From NCBI RefSeq assembly GCF_963924675.1, contig NC_089222.1, positions 186,001 through 250,000 on the forward strand: a DNA stretch of 64,000 nt. Reading direction: 5' to 3'. The stretch is from Phocoena phocoena. Lineage: Eukaryota > Chordata > Mammalia > Artiodactyla > Phocoenidae. Position numbers and translations under genes: made by a program. Below, in pieces: positions 63,349-64,000 of this stretch. The notes below the pieces were generated by a model. That model was given only the letters and a program-made list of their open reading frames with translations, did no database searches and was not told the DNA's origin. Position 1 is the first letter of the stretch. Each line of letters opens with the position of its first letter.

Positions 63349-64000
63349 TTGGCCAAAAAGCGCGTATGCGTTTTTTCCTGAATATATTCAGGAAAAAACG
63401 CATACGCGCTTTTTGGCCAACCAAGCAAGCCTGTAAAGGAAATCTGCACTACAATGAAGTCTCACTGCCCCTCAGGCAAAGGGGCCATCTGAAAAAAGTG
63501 TAAAATCCATAATGGTAGGACAGGATATGGAAAACAGGGAACCTTCTTATGCTGATTGGCAGGATGTAAATTGCCAACAGCCACCCTGGAGAAGTGTATG
63601 GTGTTTCCTGAAACACGAAGAAATAAAGCAACACAGCCTATGGCAATTGCCCTTATGGTCCTATTCCTTAGGGAAATTAAAATCAAAAACAGAGAGCCAC
63701 CCCAAAGTTTGGGACGGCTGTGTTCACAAGAAGCTCGTCTACAGTATCAGGTAAATATCCCAGAAAGCAAAAAATGGATAAAGAACTTGTGTCACGTACG
63801 TACAATGCAATATCACTCAGCAATGAAATCTGTGTCATCAGGCCCGAAGCGGCATAGTGAGTGGATGCAGGTACGGTGATTCTACGTGAACTACGTCACA
63901 CAGAAAAAGAAACATCATAAGATATCACTAATACACGGAATGTAAACTTGACTACACATGAACTGAATTACAAAACAGAACAGGGTCTCAAATTTAGAAA
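63349..64000 (+). repeat. Satellite unit 34, partial, B-to-A mosaic, compensated palindrome
   Basis: The 72-bp palindrome is fully self-complementary but differs from the consensus at a pair: C at 63361 and G at 63408, where other units have G and C. Type B markers (GCAATTGCCCTT, ATTCCTTAGGG) switch to type A (TTCACAAG, TATCAGG) near 63715-63727. The unit is cut by the window end. Confidence 0.88.

Larger units (their letters stand above)
5711..64000 (+). repeat. Tandem satellite array, about 1,747-bp units with a LINE-1 core (common cetacean satellite type)
   Basis: Head-to-tail array of 33 complete units and one partial. Palindrome starts are at 5711, 7447, 9194, 10941, 12688, 14435, 16182, 17928, 19674, 21421, 23167, 24914, 26662, 28409, 30156, 31903, 33656, 35407, 37152, 38898, 40645, 42392, 44138, 45884, 47629, 49377, 51122, 52869, 54616, 56363, 58109, 59856, 61602 and 63349. 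Spacing is 1,745-1,753 bp after the first unit (1,736). Offsets 0-71 are a palindrome, about 36-955 LINE-1-derived, about 956-1746 unidentified spacer. Long open frames recur at the same offset in many units only because the units are copies; none looks like a maintained gene. Unit length and LINE-1 origin match published descriptions of the abundant heterochromatic satellite of whales, as I recall them. Type A units read GGCACTTCCACTT, ATAGCTTACGG, ACAGCCACC, TTCACAAG, TATCAGG; type B read GGCAATTGCACTT, ATTCCTTAGGG, GAGAGCCACC, TTCCCAAG, TACCAGG. Confidence 0.93.

Noticed and set aside
5711..64000. CENP-B box within the satellite
   Set aside because: I looked for the TTCGNNNNANNCGGG core on both strands of representative units and did not see it. 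A centromeric role is therefore not supported by this motif.
5711..64000. CRISPR array or tandem gene cluster
   Set aside because: Repeat length, absence of short direct repeats with unique spacers, and the LINE-1 content rule out CRISPR. No frame is maintained across units as a gene family would require.
7447..64000. Regular higher-order repeat structure
   Set aside because: Local duplications of one, two and three units exist, but A/B types and private variants do not follow a fixed multi-unit period through the array.

Overview
The window is mammalian and almost certainly cetacean. It holds one large tandem satellite array with a period of about 1,747 bp. Each unit is built partly from the 3' end of a LINE-1 element. 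That unit length, together with a LINE-1 core, matches what I recall of the common cetacean heterochromatin satellite: about 1.75 kb in baleen whales and most toothed whales, shorter in delphinids. A LINE-1 3' UTR fragment of the type found in even-toed ungulates and whales, next to the array, agrees with this. There is no sign of a conventional cellular gene.

Layout. 1-2835: the 3' end of an endogenous betaretrovirus of the MMTV/HML kind. It has an env pseudogene with two in-frame stops but an unbroken transmembrane half, a polypurine tract, and a complete 1,276 bp 3' LTR. The LTR U3 carries an unbroken 174-codon ORF of unknown function and four 39-bp direct repeats. 2836-3170: an older gammaretrovirus-like (class I) pol relic that resumes exactly at the LTR edge, so the betaretrovirus appears to have inserted into it. 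3170-4734: old repeat-derived or unrecognised DNA, including an LTR-like stretch with polyadenylation signals near 4009 and 4311. 4735-5710: a truncated, diverged unit zero of the satellite, starting with a recognisable LINE-1 3' UTR. 5711-64000: the array proper, 33 complete units and one partial one, all in the same orientation, running off the window.

Anatomy of a unit, counted from the start of its palindrome. Offsets 0-71 are a 72-bp inverted repeat with no spacer, exact in 10 units. Offsets about 36-955 come from the LINE-1 ORF2 C-terminus, 3' UTR and poly(A) tail. Offsets about 956-1746 are a spacer whose origin I do not recognise. Units fall into two linked-variant types, here called A (20 units) and B (10), plus three mosaics. 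The unit at the array edge differs from its neighbours at roughly a third of positions up to about 6,240, then abruptly becomes about 94% identical to them. This marks the limit of homogenisation.

The most interesting signal is the palindrome. Three resolvable unit-exchange junctions fall in it or within about 50 bp of it, and one unit carries a matched base change in both arms. Both facts are consistent with a structure-prone site at which units exchange and arms correct each other. All similarity calls here were made by eye, without database searches.
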